From Datisca glomerata (Eukaryota; Streptophyta; Magnoliopsida; Cucurbitales; Datiscaceae): a stretch of DNA of 64,000 bases. Both the position numbers and the translations under genes were made by a program. The notes under the pieces are model-generated. The model was not told where the DNA came from. It made no database searches and worked only from the letters and a program-made list of their open reading frames with translations. The stretch spans positions 124,001 to 188,000 of the forward strand of contig QANY01008839.1 in NCBI GenBank assembly GCA_003255025.1, given 5' to 3'. Positions 1 to 11,667 of this stretch are shown one piece after another (within the stretch, counting starts at the first letter, position 1; every line of letters starts with the position of its first letter).

Positions 1-2849
1 TTAAAAAGTGATTATTTGTAATTTTGGTAAAATAATTTTATTTATAAATGGTTTAGTTTAAAATTTAATTTTTCAATTTTAAATGAGTTTTATTTTATAT
101 TATAAAACTTTAGCTCACTCACACCGTACTTATCCATACACCCTAACCCTATTTTATCCTTGATTAGGCAATCTCACCCCTCAATTGAAAATCACTCACA
201 CTACATGCATATACACCCTAAACCAACCTTTAACCTAATATTATATATATTCCAAAACTACTTCTTCTCCCCCACCTCTCTCATCCCCCGCGCAGCCACC
301 TGCAGGCCAGCAATTCTTCTCCTTCGTTGATCTCTCTCTAATTGAATTTGGGTAATCTTCTTCTCTTTCTTTCTTGATTTCTTTCTTTAGTCTCTTTCTC
401 TCTCTGTTTTTGTCTCTCTCTTTCGTCCTTGCTTCGTCTCCCTCCCTTTCTGTTTTTGTCTTTGTTCTTCCGGTCTCTCTCTCTCTCTTTCATCTTCATC
501 TCTGTTTCTTCCCCTCTATTTCATTTTCCATCTCTTCTCTAATTTTCTTTCTTAATGGCTACTCTCTCTCGGTCTTTCCCCTTCCCTTTTTCTCCTTCTG
601 TTTCTCTCTCCCAATTTCTTTCTTCTTCTCATCTTTCTCTGCCTTTTTCTCTCTCCCTATGTTTCCCTTTCTCTCGCCTCTGTTTCTCTCTCTCTATCTT
701 TGTCTCTCTCTGCTTCTATCTACATCCCTCTCTCTTTCCCTCTCAGATTCCCTCATTGTTTTTCTTCCCCTCTTTGTTTCCCTCTCCTTCTCATTTTCTC
801 CCTCTTTATCTCTGTCTCTCTGCTTCTCTCTACATCCCTTTCTCTCTTCCCTTCTCAGATTCCCTCACTATTTTTCTTCCCCTCTTCGTTTCTCTCTCCT
901 TCTCATTTTCTCTCTCTCTTTTCCCCACTATTTTCTCGTGCTTTCTGTTCTGCAAGTGGGTCTTGCACCCAATTGCTCTGCTATGAACCGATTCATCACG
1001 AACCGAACCGGTTCAGTTTACTCAGACCGTCCTGAACCGGTCCATCAGATAAAATCGAACCGGACTGGTCTGAACTAGCCCAGCCTGAACCATTTGACCT
1101 GAAGCTTTATCTTTTGACTCTGGACCCGATATATTCTTTTCTGACTTTGTTTTGACCGTTTTGCATTGTTTTAATTATATCTATATTTCCTATTTTATGG
1201 TATTAAAAATGTGTTTATATTGTTTTATTTCAAAACAATTTAGTGATTATATTTTTTTGGATTTCAGGTCATTAATTATTTAATTCATTCTTCCGCTTCA
1301 GGTGAGTGGGCTTATATAATGGTATGACTCCCGTTGTTATAAATGTATATGCTTTGTGTAAGTGAATTTATATCGTAATGTGACCCATGTGTGATAAATA
1401 TATATGCTTGAGTAAGTAAAATTTCATTGTAATGTGACCCACGTGTCATAAATGTAATATGTGTTATTCACATCAGCTTTAATTTTCTATAAACATGTTA
1501 CGTTCATATATATGTTTGTGTAAATTGACTTATATAACGATGTGATTCTGATATTATAATCGTATCATGTATTCATTATCTGTTTAAACATTTTTCAATA
1601 ATTATTATATTTGGTTAACACTTTGATAATTGATTACTGTTCAGTTATTAATGTGATTATCATGAGATAAATATCTGAGTATGACTGATTTTACGTTAGT
1701 ACGTTATCATGTTTGATTGTGTTATATGTATCAGTATGTATTATATGATTATTTATTGTCAAACGTTAGATTATGCAAGTTATGAGGTTAATTCATTCAA
1801 GTGGTAATTAAGAAAAATATGAACTTAAGCATGACCTTTAGTTAATAAGAAATCAGGATTGTTCGCGTTATGTTCTGTTAAACGAATGTGGTGCCATCTG
1901 TTCACGCTTTCATCACACATAGAGTGTCATCTGTTCATGTTTTGGTCATTCATTGGGTGTCATCTGTAAATGTTTTCCGTCACTCATGAGGTGCCATCTG
2001 TTCATGTTTTTCGTCACCTATGAGTATCATATGTTCTGTCGCCCAATGAGTGTCATATGTTTCGTCGCTCAATGTGTACCATCTGTTTCATCGCCCAATT
2101 CGTCATGGTGTGTTTCAGTTAATGTGTGATTAGTTCTGATTAGGTTGTTAACTAGAGGATATGACAAGCCAATATATGATTAAGATTGTTAAATGATTCT
2201 GTTTGAGACACGTGTTATCTTCGTGTTATTTTAAGTTATATCATGATCAAGTACGTTACTTTATTTTACTTATGTTATATGTCAAGTTCAGTTATGTTAT
2301 GTCATGATTGCATTTATGACATGTGGATGCATGTTATTATGTGAGTTTGCTTACTGAGTATTTTAAAATACTCATTCCCCCACAGTTATTTATGATGCAG
2401 GTGGTGATGGCGAGTAGCATGAGTGGGAGACTGCCATAACTAGTTAAATCAGATGAATTTATGTTTTCAATTTATGATTTGATTTAAAACTTAGGAAAAC
2501 GTTTTCCCTTAAACTTGGTTATTCAAGTAGTTTATTTTACGATATGATTTTCTATGAATTATGATGAGTGAAAATTTCATGGATTATGGATTTCAAGTTT
2601 TGACTTTATTTCAGAATTTAATTCAGTTTTTTGAGGTTTTATTAATTAGGCATTTAAGACACTTTATCGCTTCCACTATTTTATGATTAAGTTTCCGATC
2701 ATGGATAAGTTTAATGCTTCCGCTATTTAAAGTCAGGGGTTTTCTATCATGGGTAAATTAAGAATTTTCAATTTGGATTGTTTCGAATTGGAGATTTCAA
2801 AATTGTGAAATTACACTTATGTTTAACCCTCGGGGATCGGGGCGTTACA
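1..2849 (+). repeat. 5' long terminal repeat, nearly complete
   Basis: It ends with TTACA at 2849, just before the primer-binding site. Comparison with the inverted copy ending at 8496 shows only about 75 bases are missing to the left. In order it holds an AT-rich start, a TATA-like stretch near 236-252, a polypyrimidine tract of about 700 bases (260-960), a cluster of ACCGG motifs (980-1075), an AT-rich middle and a degenerate minisatellite. The polypyrimidine tract creates long Ser/Leu/Phe-rich open frames that are not genes. Confidence 0.8.
1895..2105 (+). repeat. Degenerate minisatellite within the LTR
   Basis: Five to six imperfect copies of a unit of roughly 35-40 bases share the core GTGTCATCTGTT followed by a CGTCRCCYAATGAG-like segment. 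The same array recurs in the other LTR copies near 4290-4400 and 9110-9320, so it is a fixed part of this LTR. The shortened right LTR of the first element rejoins inside it. Confidence 0.6.
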
Positions 2850-2852
2850 GTT

Positions 2853-2865
2853 TGGTATCAGAGCC
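2853..2865 (+). other. Primer-binding site, tRNA-iMet type
   Basis: TGGTATCAGAGCC lies three bases after the LTR end. This sequence complements the 3' end of plant initiator methionine tRNA and is the usual PBS of plant LTR retrotransposons. Confidence 0.9.
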
Positions 2866-3091
2866 ATGGGTTTTAGATTTTGTATACTTTTCATAGTGAA
2901 AAATATGGCATGTCACCTACTCGGCTCCTCCATCACCTTACAAGTCAGGTACGAATGATATGTATGTTTTAATTATTGATTCAGTATGACGTGCTTTAGT
3001 TTCATTATGACATGCTTGTTACGTACATGTTATATTTTTGCAATAATATTAGGATTTTAGTAAGTCTTGAAATTTGGTGGATAGTAGAGTA

Positions 3092-4071
3092 ATGGCTCCC
3101 CTACGAGAAACAACAATCATGCACCGGTTGATCCTGCTGTGAACACTCCGGCAACCATGAACGAAATGTTTCAAGAATTTTTGGAGTTGTTAAGCCAGAC
3201 AATGATGACTCGCCCAACTCAACTACAGCAAGCGCAATAGATGACAACGGTCAACGTGCAGCTGATCCATACCTTCAGGAGGCTGAACATGCCCAAATTT
3301 GATGGCTTTTCATCTGATCCATTGTTAGCTGACGATTGGATTGTGAGATTGGAGCAAAAATCTCGAGTTTATGATGTGTTCTGAGATTCAAAAGGTTATT
3401 TGTGCAACTTTTATGCTGACGCGGGAAGCTCGAAAATGGTGGGAGCTCATACAAAGAGCTCATGATGTTGTGCATAATTCAGTCACTTTTAGGAGCTATT
3501 TTTTTAGAAGTATTTTCCGATCACCGTCAGAGTGAGCAAGGGGGCCGGATTTCTTAGGCTGGTGGAAGGTAATAGGACTGTTTCTCATTATGAGAGGAAT
3601 TTTGAGGAATTATCTCGCTACACCATGCATTACGTTGATAGCGAGATCATGAAGGCTCACACGTTCAAAAGGGGACTTCGTCCAGAGATAAAGGGTTCTG
3701 TGTCACTCTACAAGCATACCACTTATGCAGCGGTGGTTGAAGCAGCGTTGTTAATGGAGCAGAATCTTCCATCAAGAGAGTTGCCACGGAATGATCGCTC
3801 GTCGCAAGAGAAAATAAAGCTTCACAATGACCATTTTGAACAACGAGATGCAAAGAAACAAGTTAGAGATTCTCATCCTGTTTGCGTCACTTGCAACAAT
3901 AGCCACGTCGGACAGTGTTATCGGAAGATTAATGCTTGCTTTACGTGTGGGAAAACTGGACATTATCTCAAGGATTGCCCGTTGAACAAACAAAGTCAGA
4001 ACGATAGCACAACAATCAATAGGATTAAAGGAAAGGCATTCGCTTTGACACATCAGGAAGCGGGCGATTAA
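3092..4071 (+). pseudogene. gag: Broken gag of the Ty3/gypsy-type element
   Basis: Gag is the capsid polyprotein that packages retrotransposon RNA. The start at 3092 (MAP...) is followed almost at once by a frameshift: one C is missing from a run of five that is intact in the copy at 10330. Stops follow near 3238 and 3382. A long open stretch (3532-4071) then carries the retrotransposon gag region (an FLRLVEGNRTVSHYE-like run) and a CCHC zinc knuckle of the form CX2CX4HX4C, read CFTCGKTGHYLKDC, near 3938-3980. A second cysteine/histidine cluster (CVTCNNSHVGQC) precedes it. Several breaks make an intact Gag impossible. The frame closes at TAA 4069-4071 without entering a protease domain. Confidence 0.85.
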
Positions 4072-4256
4072 ACTGCAGTTTTTATCAATATACTTTTTCT
4101 TTTGGGCATTCAATCTCCGCGTTGATTAAACATTGATTTTGTTTTCTTCCTTTGTGTTTTGTTTTTTGTGTTTTACCGTTGATTGAGTTTTGGATTCTTT
4201 TTTGTTATTTTTAGTGTTTTAAAAAGGTGGCATCTTCCTTTCGAGGATGAAAGTTT

Positions 4257-4271
4257 TTAAGGAGGGAAGAA
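4257..4271 (+). other. Polypurine tract before the 3' LTR
   Basis: A purine run (AAGGAGGGAAGA) stands directly against the TGTAATATCC start of the right LTR. This is where plus-strand priming occurs in LTR retrotransposons. Confidence 0.8.
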
Positions 4272-5155
4272 TGTAATATCCCGACTCTTCGTAAATGTTC
4301 ACGTTTTTCATCACCTATGAGTGCTATCTGTTCTATCGCCCAATGAATGTCATCTGATTCGTCGCCCGATCTGTGCCATAAGTTTCATCGCCCAATTCGT
4401 CATGATGTGTTTCATTTAACGTGTGATCAGTTTTGATTAAGTTGTTAACTAGAGGATATGACAAGCCAATATATGATTAAACTTGTTAAATGATTCTGTT
4501 TGAGACACGTGTTATCTGCATGCTATGTTAAGCTATGTCATGATCTAGTACGTTACTTTATTTCACTTATGTTATATGTCAAGTTCAGTTATGTTATGTC
4601 ATGATTGCATTTATGACATGTGAATGCATGTTATTATGTGAATTCGCTTACTGAGTATTTTAAAATATTCATTCCGCCACAGTTATTTATGATGCGGGTG
4701 GTGATGGCGAGCAGCATAGTGGGAGACCGCCATAACTAGTTAGACCAGATGAATTTATGTTTTCAGTTTATGATTTGATTTAAATTTTAGGAAAACGTTT
4801 CCTGTTAAACTTGGTTATTCAAGTAGTTTATTTTACGATATGATTTTCTAAGAATTATGATGAGTGAAAGTTCCATGGATTATGGATTTCAAGTTTTGAC
4901 TTTATTTCATAATTTAATTCAGTTTTTGAGGTTTTATTAATTATGCATTTAAGACACTTTATCGCTCTCGCTATATTATGATTAAGATTCCGATCATGGA
5001 TAAGTTTAATAGCGGAGGTTAGGGGTTTTCCATCATGAGTAAATTATGAAATTTTAATTTGGAAATTTTCTCAAAATTAATGTCTGTTTTGAATTGGAGA
5101 TTTCAAAATTGTGAAATTACACATATGTTTAACCCTCAGGGATCGGGGCTTTACA
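4272..5155 (+). repeat. 3' LTR with large internal deletion
   Basis: It starts TGTAATATCCCGACTC and ends TTTACA at 5155, but is only 884 bases long against about 2.9 kb for the left LTR. After the first 26 bases it jumps to the sequence matching about 1995 of the left LTR. The TATA-like site, polypyrimidine tract and ACCGG cluster are all lost. The two ends remain well matched to the left LTR. Confidence 0.8.
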
Positions 5156-5156
5156 G

Positions 5157-5977
5157 TTAAATTTGATTTTAAAAAGTGATTATTTGTAATTTTGGTAAAC
5201 TAATTTTTAATTATATATGGTTTAGTTTAAAATTCAATTATTCGATTTTAAAACAGTTTTAATTTATATTATAAAACTTTAACTCACTCACACCATATGC
5301 TTATGTATACCCTAATATTACCTTAACCCTATTTTATCCTGGATTAGGCAATCTAACCCCTCAATTGAAAATCACTCCCACTACATGCAGATACACCCTA
5401 AACCAACCATTAACCTAATATTATATATATTCCAAAACTACTACTTCTCTCCCAGCTCTCTCCTCCCCCTCGCAGCCTCTCACCCCGTGCAGCCACTTAC
5501 AGGACAGCAATTCTTCTCCTTCGTTGGTCTCTCTCTAATTGAATTTGGGTAATCTTATTCTCTTTCTTTCTCGATTCTTCCTTTAATCTCTTTCTCTCTT
5601 TGTTTTTCTTTTTCTCTCTCTCGTCCTTGCTTCGTCTCCCTTCCTCTTTATTTTTGTCTCTATTCTTTCGGTCTCTCTGTCTCTTTCATCTTCATCTCTA
5701 TTTCTTCCCCATCTATTTCGTTTTCCATCTTTTCTCTCATTTTCTTTCTTAATGGCTGCTCTCTCTCGGTCTTTCCCCTTCCCTCTTTCTCCTTTTGTTT
5801 CTCTCTCCCAATTTCTTCCTTCTTCTCGTCTTTCTCTGTCTTTTCTCTCTCCCTCTATTTCCCTTTCTCTCACCCTCTGTTTCTCTCTCTATCTCTGTCT
5901 CTATCTGATTCTCTCCTTATCCCCCTCTCTCTCTTCCCCTCTCTATTTTTCTTCCCTTCTCTTCTTCTTTCTCCTTC

Positions 5978-6016
<39 letters not shown>

Positions 6017-6127
6017 CTCTCTCTGTCTCTCTCTGCATCTTTCTTCTTTCTCCCTCTCTCTCTCCATTTGCTCCTACCATCACCGACGGTTTATCACCGA
6101 GGCCCCCTTTCCCCTTCCCTTTATTTT

Positions 6128-6186
<59 letters not shown>

Positions 6187-6285
6187 CTTGCTTCGTCTCC
6201 CCCCCTCTCTGTTTTTGTCTCTGTTCTTTCGGTCTCTCTCTCTTTCATCTTCATCTATGTTTCTTCCCCCTCTATTTCGTTTGCA
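5157..6285 (+). repeat. Second copy of the LTR, 5' part only, + orientation
   Basis: This is a parallel copy of window positions 1 to about 530 plus more polypyrimidine sequence. It begins about 65 bases inside the LTR and lies directly against the end of the previous LTR. It includes the TATA-like stretch near 5420 and a long CT-rich tract. At about 6285 the sequence switches abruptly to the other strand of the same LTR, so it is truncated by an inverted copy. Confidence 0.75.
6130..6183 (+). repeat. (CT)n microsatellite
   Basis: A nearly pure CT dinucleotide run of about 54 bases lies within the LTR polypyrimidine tract. A shorter, less pure one lies at 5983-6010. The tract encodes the artefactual Ser/Leu and Arg/Glu frames on the two strands. 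Confidence 0.9.
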
Positions 6286-8496
6286 TACTAATACATATAA
6301 CACAATCAAACATGATAACATACTAACGTAAAATCAGTCATACTCAGACATTTATCTCATGATAATCACATTAATAACTGAACATTAATCAATTACCAAA
6401 GTGTTAACCAAATATAATAATTATTGAAAAATGTTTAAACTGATAATAAATACATGATACGATTATAATATCAAAATCACATCGTTATGTAAGTCAATTT
6501 ACACAAACATATATATGAACGTAACATGTTTACAGATAATTAAATCTTATGAGAATAACACATATTACATTTATCACACGTGGGTCACAATACAATGTAA
6601 TTTCACTTACTCAAGCATATATATTTATCATACATGGGTCACGTTACTTTATAAATTCACTTACATAAAGCATATACATTTATAACAACGGGAGTCACAC
6701 CATTATATAAGCCCACTTACAGCATATATATTTATCACCATAGGTCACATTACGATATAAAATTACTTATATAAAGCATATACATTTATAACAACGGGAG
6801 TCACACCATCATGTAAGCCCACTTCCAGCATATATATTTATCACACATGGGTCACATTACGATATAAATTAACTTATACAAAGTATATACATTTATAACA
6901 ACGGAAATCACACCATCATATAAGCCCACTTACAGCATATATATTTATCACACATAGGTCACATTACAATATAAATTCACTTATACAAAGCATATACATG
7001 TATAACAACGGGAGTCACACCATCATGTAAGCCCACTTACAACATATATATTTATCACACATGGGTCACATTACGATATAAATTCACTTATACAAAGCAT
7101 ATACATTTATAACAACGAGAGTCACACCATCATGTAAGCCCACTTACCTAAAGTGAAAGAATGAATTAAACAATTAATGACTTAAAATCCAAAAAAATAT
7201 AATCACTAAATTATTTTGAAATAAAATAATAGAAACACATTTTAATATCATAAAATAGAAAATATAGATTTAATTAAAATAGTGAAAAACAGTCAGAACG
7301 AGGTCAGAAAATAATATATCGGGTCCAGAGTCAAAAGATAAAGCTTCGGGTCAAAAGGTTCAGACAGGGCTGATTTGGACCAGTCTGGTTCGATTTTATC
7401 TAATGGACCAGTTCAGGCCGGTCCGAGAAAATTGAACCAGTTTGGTTTGTGATGAACCGGTTCAGGACAGAGTAACTGGGTGCAAGACCCAGTTGCAGAA
7501 CAGAAAGCACAAGAAAACTGGGAGGGGAAGAGAGAGAGAGAGAGAGAATGAGAAGGAGAGAGAAACAAAGAGGGGAAGAAAAACAGTGAGGAAATATGAG
7601 AGGGGAAGAGAGAGGGGGATGTAGAGAGAAGCAGAGAAAGACAGAGATAGAGAGAGAGAAATAGAGGGTGAGAGAAAGGGAAACAGAGGGAAGGGGAAAA
7701 AGGGCATCAGTGATAAACCGCCGGTGATGGCAAAAGCAAAGGGAGAGAGAAAAGACAGAGAAAGACGAGAAGAAGAAAGAAATTGGGAGAGAGAAACAAA
7801 AGGAGAAAGAGGGAAGGGGAAAGACCAAGAGAGTGCAGCCATTAAGAAAGCAAATTAGAGAAGAGATGGAAAACGAAATAGATGGGGAAGAAACAGAGAT
7901 GAAGATGAAAGGGAGAGAGACCGAAAGAACAGAGACAAAAACAAAGAGGGGGGAGACGAAGCAAGGACAAGAGAGAGAGAGAGAGAGACAAAAACAGAGA
8001 GAGAAAGAGATTAAAAGAAGAGATCGAGAAAGAAAGAGAAGAAGATTACCCAAATTCAATTAGAGAGAGACCAACGAAAGAGAAGAATTGCTGGCCTGCA
8101 AGTGGCTGCGCGGGGTGAGAGGCTGCGAGGGGAAGGAGAGAGCTAGGAGAGAAGAAGTAGTTTTGGAAGATATATATATAATATTAGGTTAAAGGTTGGT
8201 TTAGGTGTATATGCATGTAGTGTGAGCGATTTTCAATTGAGAGGTGAGATTGCCTAATTAAGGATAAAATAGGGTTAGGGTAATACTAGGGTATACATAA
8301 GTATATGGTATGAGTGAGCTAAAATTTTATAATATAAATTAAAACTCTTTTAAAATTGAATAATTGAATTTTAAACTAAATCATATATAATTAAAAATTA
8401 TTTTACCAAAATTACAAATAATCACTTTTTAAAATCAATTTATCTTTTAAATCAATTTTACAAAAATGCCCATTTACGAAGGGTCGGGATATTACA
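6286..8496 (-). repeat. Inverted LTR copy carrying a tandem array
   Basis: Read on the - strand it begins at 8496 with TGTAATATCCCGACCC, passes through the AT-rich start, the polypyrimidine tract (8060-7500), the ACCGG cluster (7470-7375) and the middle region, and stops near 6286 at a point matching about 1730 of the first LTR. It supplies the LTR start that the window edge removes from the first element. It faces the + strand copy ending at 6285, forming a large inverted repeat of polypyrimidine/polypurine DNA. Confidence 0.8.
6604..7142 (-). repeat. 107-bp tandem repeat inside the LTR, about five copies
   Basis: The landmark GCCCACTTAC recurs at 6711, 6817 (one base changed), 6924, 7031 and 7138, spaced 106-107 bases apart. 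Each unit contains a TTTATCACACATGGGTCAC-like and a TATAACAACGGGAGTCACAC-like segment. The other LTR copies (1310-1450 and 8505-8690) hold only one full unit plus a partial one, so the array grew in this copy alone. Confidence 0.85.
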
Positions 8497-10329
8497 TTAA
8501 GTCCCATGTGTGATAAATATATATGCTATAAGTAGGCTTATATAATGGTTTGACTCCCGTTGTTATAAATGTATATGCTTTGTGTAAGTGAATTTATAAA
8601 GTAACGTGACCCATGTGTGATAAATATATATGCTTGAGTAAGTCAATTACATTGTAATGTGACCCACGTGTGATAAATATAATATGTGTTATTCTCATCA
8701 GCTTTAATTGTCTATAAACATGTTACGTTCATATATATGTTTGTGTAAATTGACTTATATAACGATGTGATTCTGATATTATAATCGTATCATGTATTCA
8801 TTATATGCTTAAACATTTTTTAATAATTATTATATTTGGTTAACACTTTGGTAATTGATTATTGTTCAGTTATTAACGTGATTATCATGAGATAAATATC
8901 TGAGTATGACTGATTTTATGTTAATATGTTATCATGTTTGATTGTGTTATATGTATCAGTATACATTATATGAATAATTATTGTCATACGTTGGATTATG
9001 CAAGTTATGAGGTTAATTCATTCAAGTGGTAATTAAGCAAAATATGAACTTAAGCATGACCTTTAGTTAACAAGAAATAAGGACTATTCACGTTATATTC
9101 TGTTAAACGAATGGTGTGTAATCTGTTCACGCTTTTGTCACACATAGAGTGTCATATGTTCATGTTTTGGTCATTCATTGGGTGTCATCTGTAAATGTTT
9201 TCCGTTACTCATGAGGTGCCATCTGTTCACATTTTTTGTCACCTATGAGTGTCATCTGTTCTGTCACCCAATGAGTTTCATATGTTTCATCGCCCGATGT
9301 GTGTCATCTGTTTCGTCGCGTAATTCATCATGATGTGGTTCAGTTAACGTGTGATCAATTCTGATTAGGTTGTTAACTAGATGATATGACAAGCAAAGAT
9401 ATGATTAAGATTGTTAAATGATTTTGTTTGAGACACGTGTTATCTGCATGCTATGTTAAGCCATGTCATGATCAAGTACTATTTCACTTATGCTATATGT
9501 CAAGCTCAGTTATATTGTGTCATGATTTCATTTATGGCGATGTTGATGGATGTTATTATGTGAGTTTACTTACTGAGTATTTTAAAATACTCATTCCCTC
9601 ACAGTTATTTATTATGCAAGTGGTGATGGCGAGTAGCATGAGTGAGAGATTGCCATAACTAGTTAGATCAGATGAATTTATGTTTTCAGTTTATTATTTG
9701 ATTTAAAACTTAGGAAAACATTTTCTGTTAAACTTAGTTATTCAAGTAGTTTATTTTACAATATGATTTTCTATGAATTATGATGAGTGAAAGATTCATG
9801 GATTATGGATTGCAAGTTTTGACTTTATTTTAGAATTTAATTTAGTTTTTCGAGGTTTTATTAATTATGCATTTAAAACACTTTATCGCTTTCGCTATTT
9901 TATGATTAAGATTTCGATCATGGATAAGTTTAATGCTTCCGCTATTTAAGGTAAGAGATTTTCCACCATGGGTAAATTAGTAATTTTAATTTTAGATTTT
10001 TTTTCAAAATTAAGGTTTGTTTCGAATTGGAGATTTCAAAATTATGAAATTACACGTATGTTTAAACCTCAGGGATCAGGGCGTTACAGTTTGGTATCAG
10101 AGCAATGGTTTTAGATTCAGTAGACTTTTCATAGTGAAATATATGGCATGTCACCTACTCGGCTCCTCCATCACCTTACAAGTCAGGCACGCATGATATG
10201 TATGTTTCAATTATTGATTCAGTATGACGTGCTCTAGTTTCATTATGACATGTTTGTTACGTATAAGTTATATTTGTGCAATAAGATTAGGCTTTTGGTA
10301 AGTCTTGAATTTTGGTGGGTAGTAGAGTA

Positions 10330-10620
10330 ATGGCTCCCCCTACGAAAAACAACAATCATGCACCGTTTGTTCCTGCTGCGAACCCTCCGGCAACCATGAT
10401 CGAATTGTTTCAAGAATTTTTGGAGTTGTTGAGGCAGACAACGATGACTCGCCCAACTCAACTACAGTAACTGCAACAGACAAAAACGGTCAACGTGCAG
10501 CTGATCCACACCTTCAGGAGGCTGAACCCGCCCAAATTTGTTGGCCTTTCATCTGATCCATTGTTATCTGACGATTGGATTGCAAGATTGGAGCAGATCT
10601 TCCAGTTTATGATGTGTTTC
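10330..10620 (+). pseudogene. gag: gag 5' fragment, unit 1
   Basis: The frame starts ATGGCTCCCCC with the intact run of five Cs, reads through the MAPPT...NNNHAP gag N-terminus and meets TAG at about 10468. It continues in frame through the VNVQLIHTF and DDWIARLEQ segments and then runs into LTR sequence at 10609. It has about 95 codons of an expected several hundred. It is not functional. Confidence 0.75.
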
Positions 10621-11387
10621 AGTTAACGTGTTATCAACTCTGATTAGGTTGTTAACTAGAGGATATGACAAGCCAAGATATGATTAAGATTGCTAAATGA
10701 TTCTGTTTGAGAGACGTGTTGTCTGAGTGTTATATTAAGCCACGTCATGATCAAGAACGTTACTTTATTTTATTTATGTTATATGTCAAGTTCAGTTATG
10801 TTATGATTGTATTTATGACATGTGAATACATGTCATTATGTGAGTCTTCTTATTGAGTATTTTAAAATACTCATTCCCCCACAGTTATTTATGATGCGGG
10901 TGGTGATGGCGAGCAGCATGAGTGGGAGACTGCCATAACCAGTTAGATCAGAAGAATTTATGTTTTCAGTTTATGATTTGATTTAAAACTTAGGAAAATG
11001 ATTTATATTAAACTTGGTTATTTAAGTAATTTATTTTAAGTTATGATTTTTTTCGAATTATGATGAGTGAAAGTTTAATGAATTATGGATTTCAAGTTTT
11101 GACTTTATTCAGAATTTAATTCAGTTCTTCGAGGTTTTATTAATTATGAATTTAAGACACTTTATCGCTTCTGTTATTTATTGATTAAGATTCCCATCAT
11201 AAATAAGTTTAATGCTTCCGCTATTTAAGGTCAGGGGTTTTCCATCATCGGTAATTAAGAATTTTCAATTTGGGTATTTTCTCAAAATTAGGGTTTGTTT
11301 CGAATTGGAGATTTCAAAATTGTGAAATTACACGTATGTTTAACCCTCGGGGATCGGGGCGTTACTGTTTGGTATCAGAGCAACAAC

Positions 11388-11667
11388 AATCATGCACCTA
11401 CGAGAAACAACAATCATGCACCGGTTGATCCTGCCGCGAACCCTCCGGCAACCATGATCGAATTGTTTCAAGAATTTTTGGAGTTGTTGAGGCAGACAGC
11501 GATGACTCGCCCAACTCAACTGCAGTAACTGCAACAGACGAAAACGATCAACGTGCAGCTGATCCACACCTTCAGGAGGCTGAACCCGCCCGAATTTGTT
11601 GCCCTTTCATCTGATCCATTGTTAGCTGACGATTGGATTGCAAGATTGGAGCAAATCTTCCATTTTA
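11388..11667 (+). pseudogene. gag: gag 5' fragment, unit 2
   Basis: It lacks the leader and the gag start codon: the PBS is joined directly to the NNNHAP-coding region, which is partly duplicated. The rest matches unit 1, including a TAG after RPTQLQ, and runs into the LTR at about 11667. It is non-coding debris of the same family. Confidence 0.7.

Larger units (their letters stand above)
1..5155 (+). mobile_element. Gag-only Ty3/gypsy-type LTR retrotransposon (TR-GAG-like), left edge cut by window
   Basis: The order visible is a long LTR, a tRNA-iMet type primer-binding site, a broken gag, a short untranslated stretch, a purine-rich tract and a second, shortened LTR. No protease, reverse transcriptase, RNase H or integrase is present between gag and the purine tract, so the element could only have moved with enzymes supplied by a relative. 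The LTR begins TGTAATATCCCGAC and ends in TTACA, judging from its right copy and from inverted copies further on. The left LTR starts outside the window, so its target-site duplication cannot be tested. The residues after the gag zinc knuckle (a FALTHQEA-like run) resemble the gag-protease junction of chromovirus-type Ty3/gypsy elements. Assignment to the Tekay/Del lineage is inference. Confidence 0.8.

Noticed and set aside
374..1078. Long Ser/Leu/Phe-rich open frames on the + strand, with similar ones at 5752-6331 and Arg/Glu-rich frames on the - strand
   Set aside because: They are translations of the polypyrimidine tract of the LTR. Frames are open in several phases and both strands, with no domain content.
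7400..8063. 219-codon - strand frame and its + strand counterparts
   Set aside because: This is the same LTR polypyrimidine tract in inverted orientation, not a gene.
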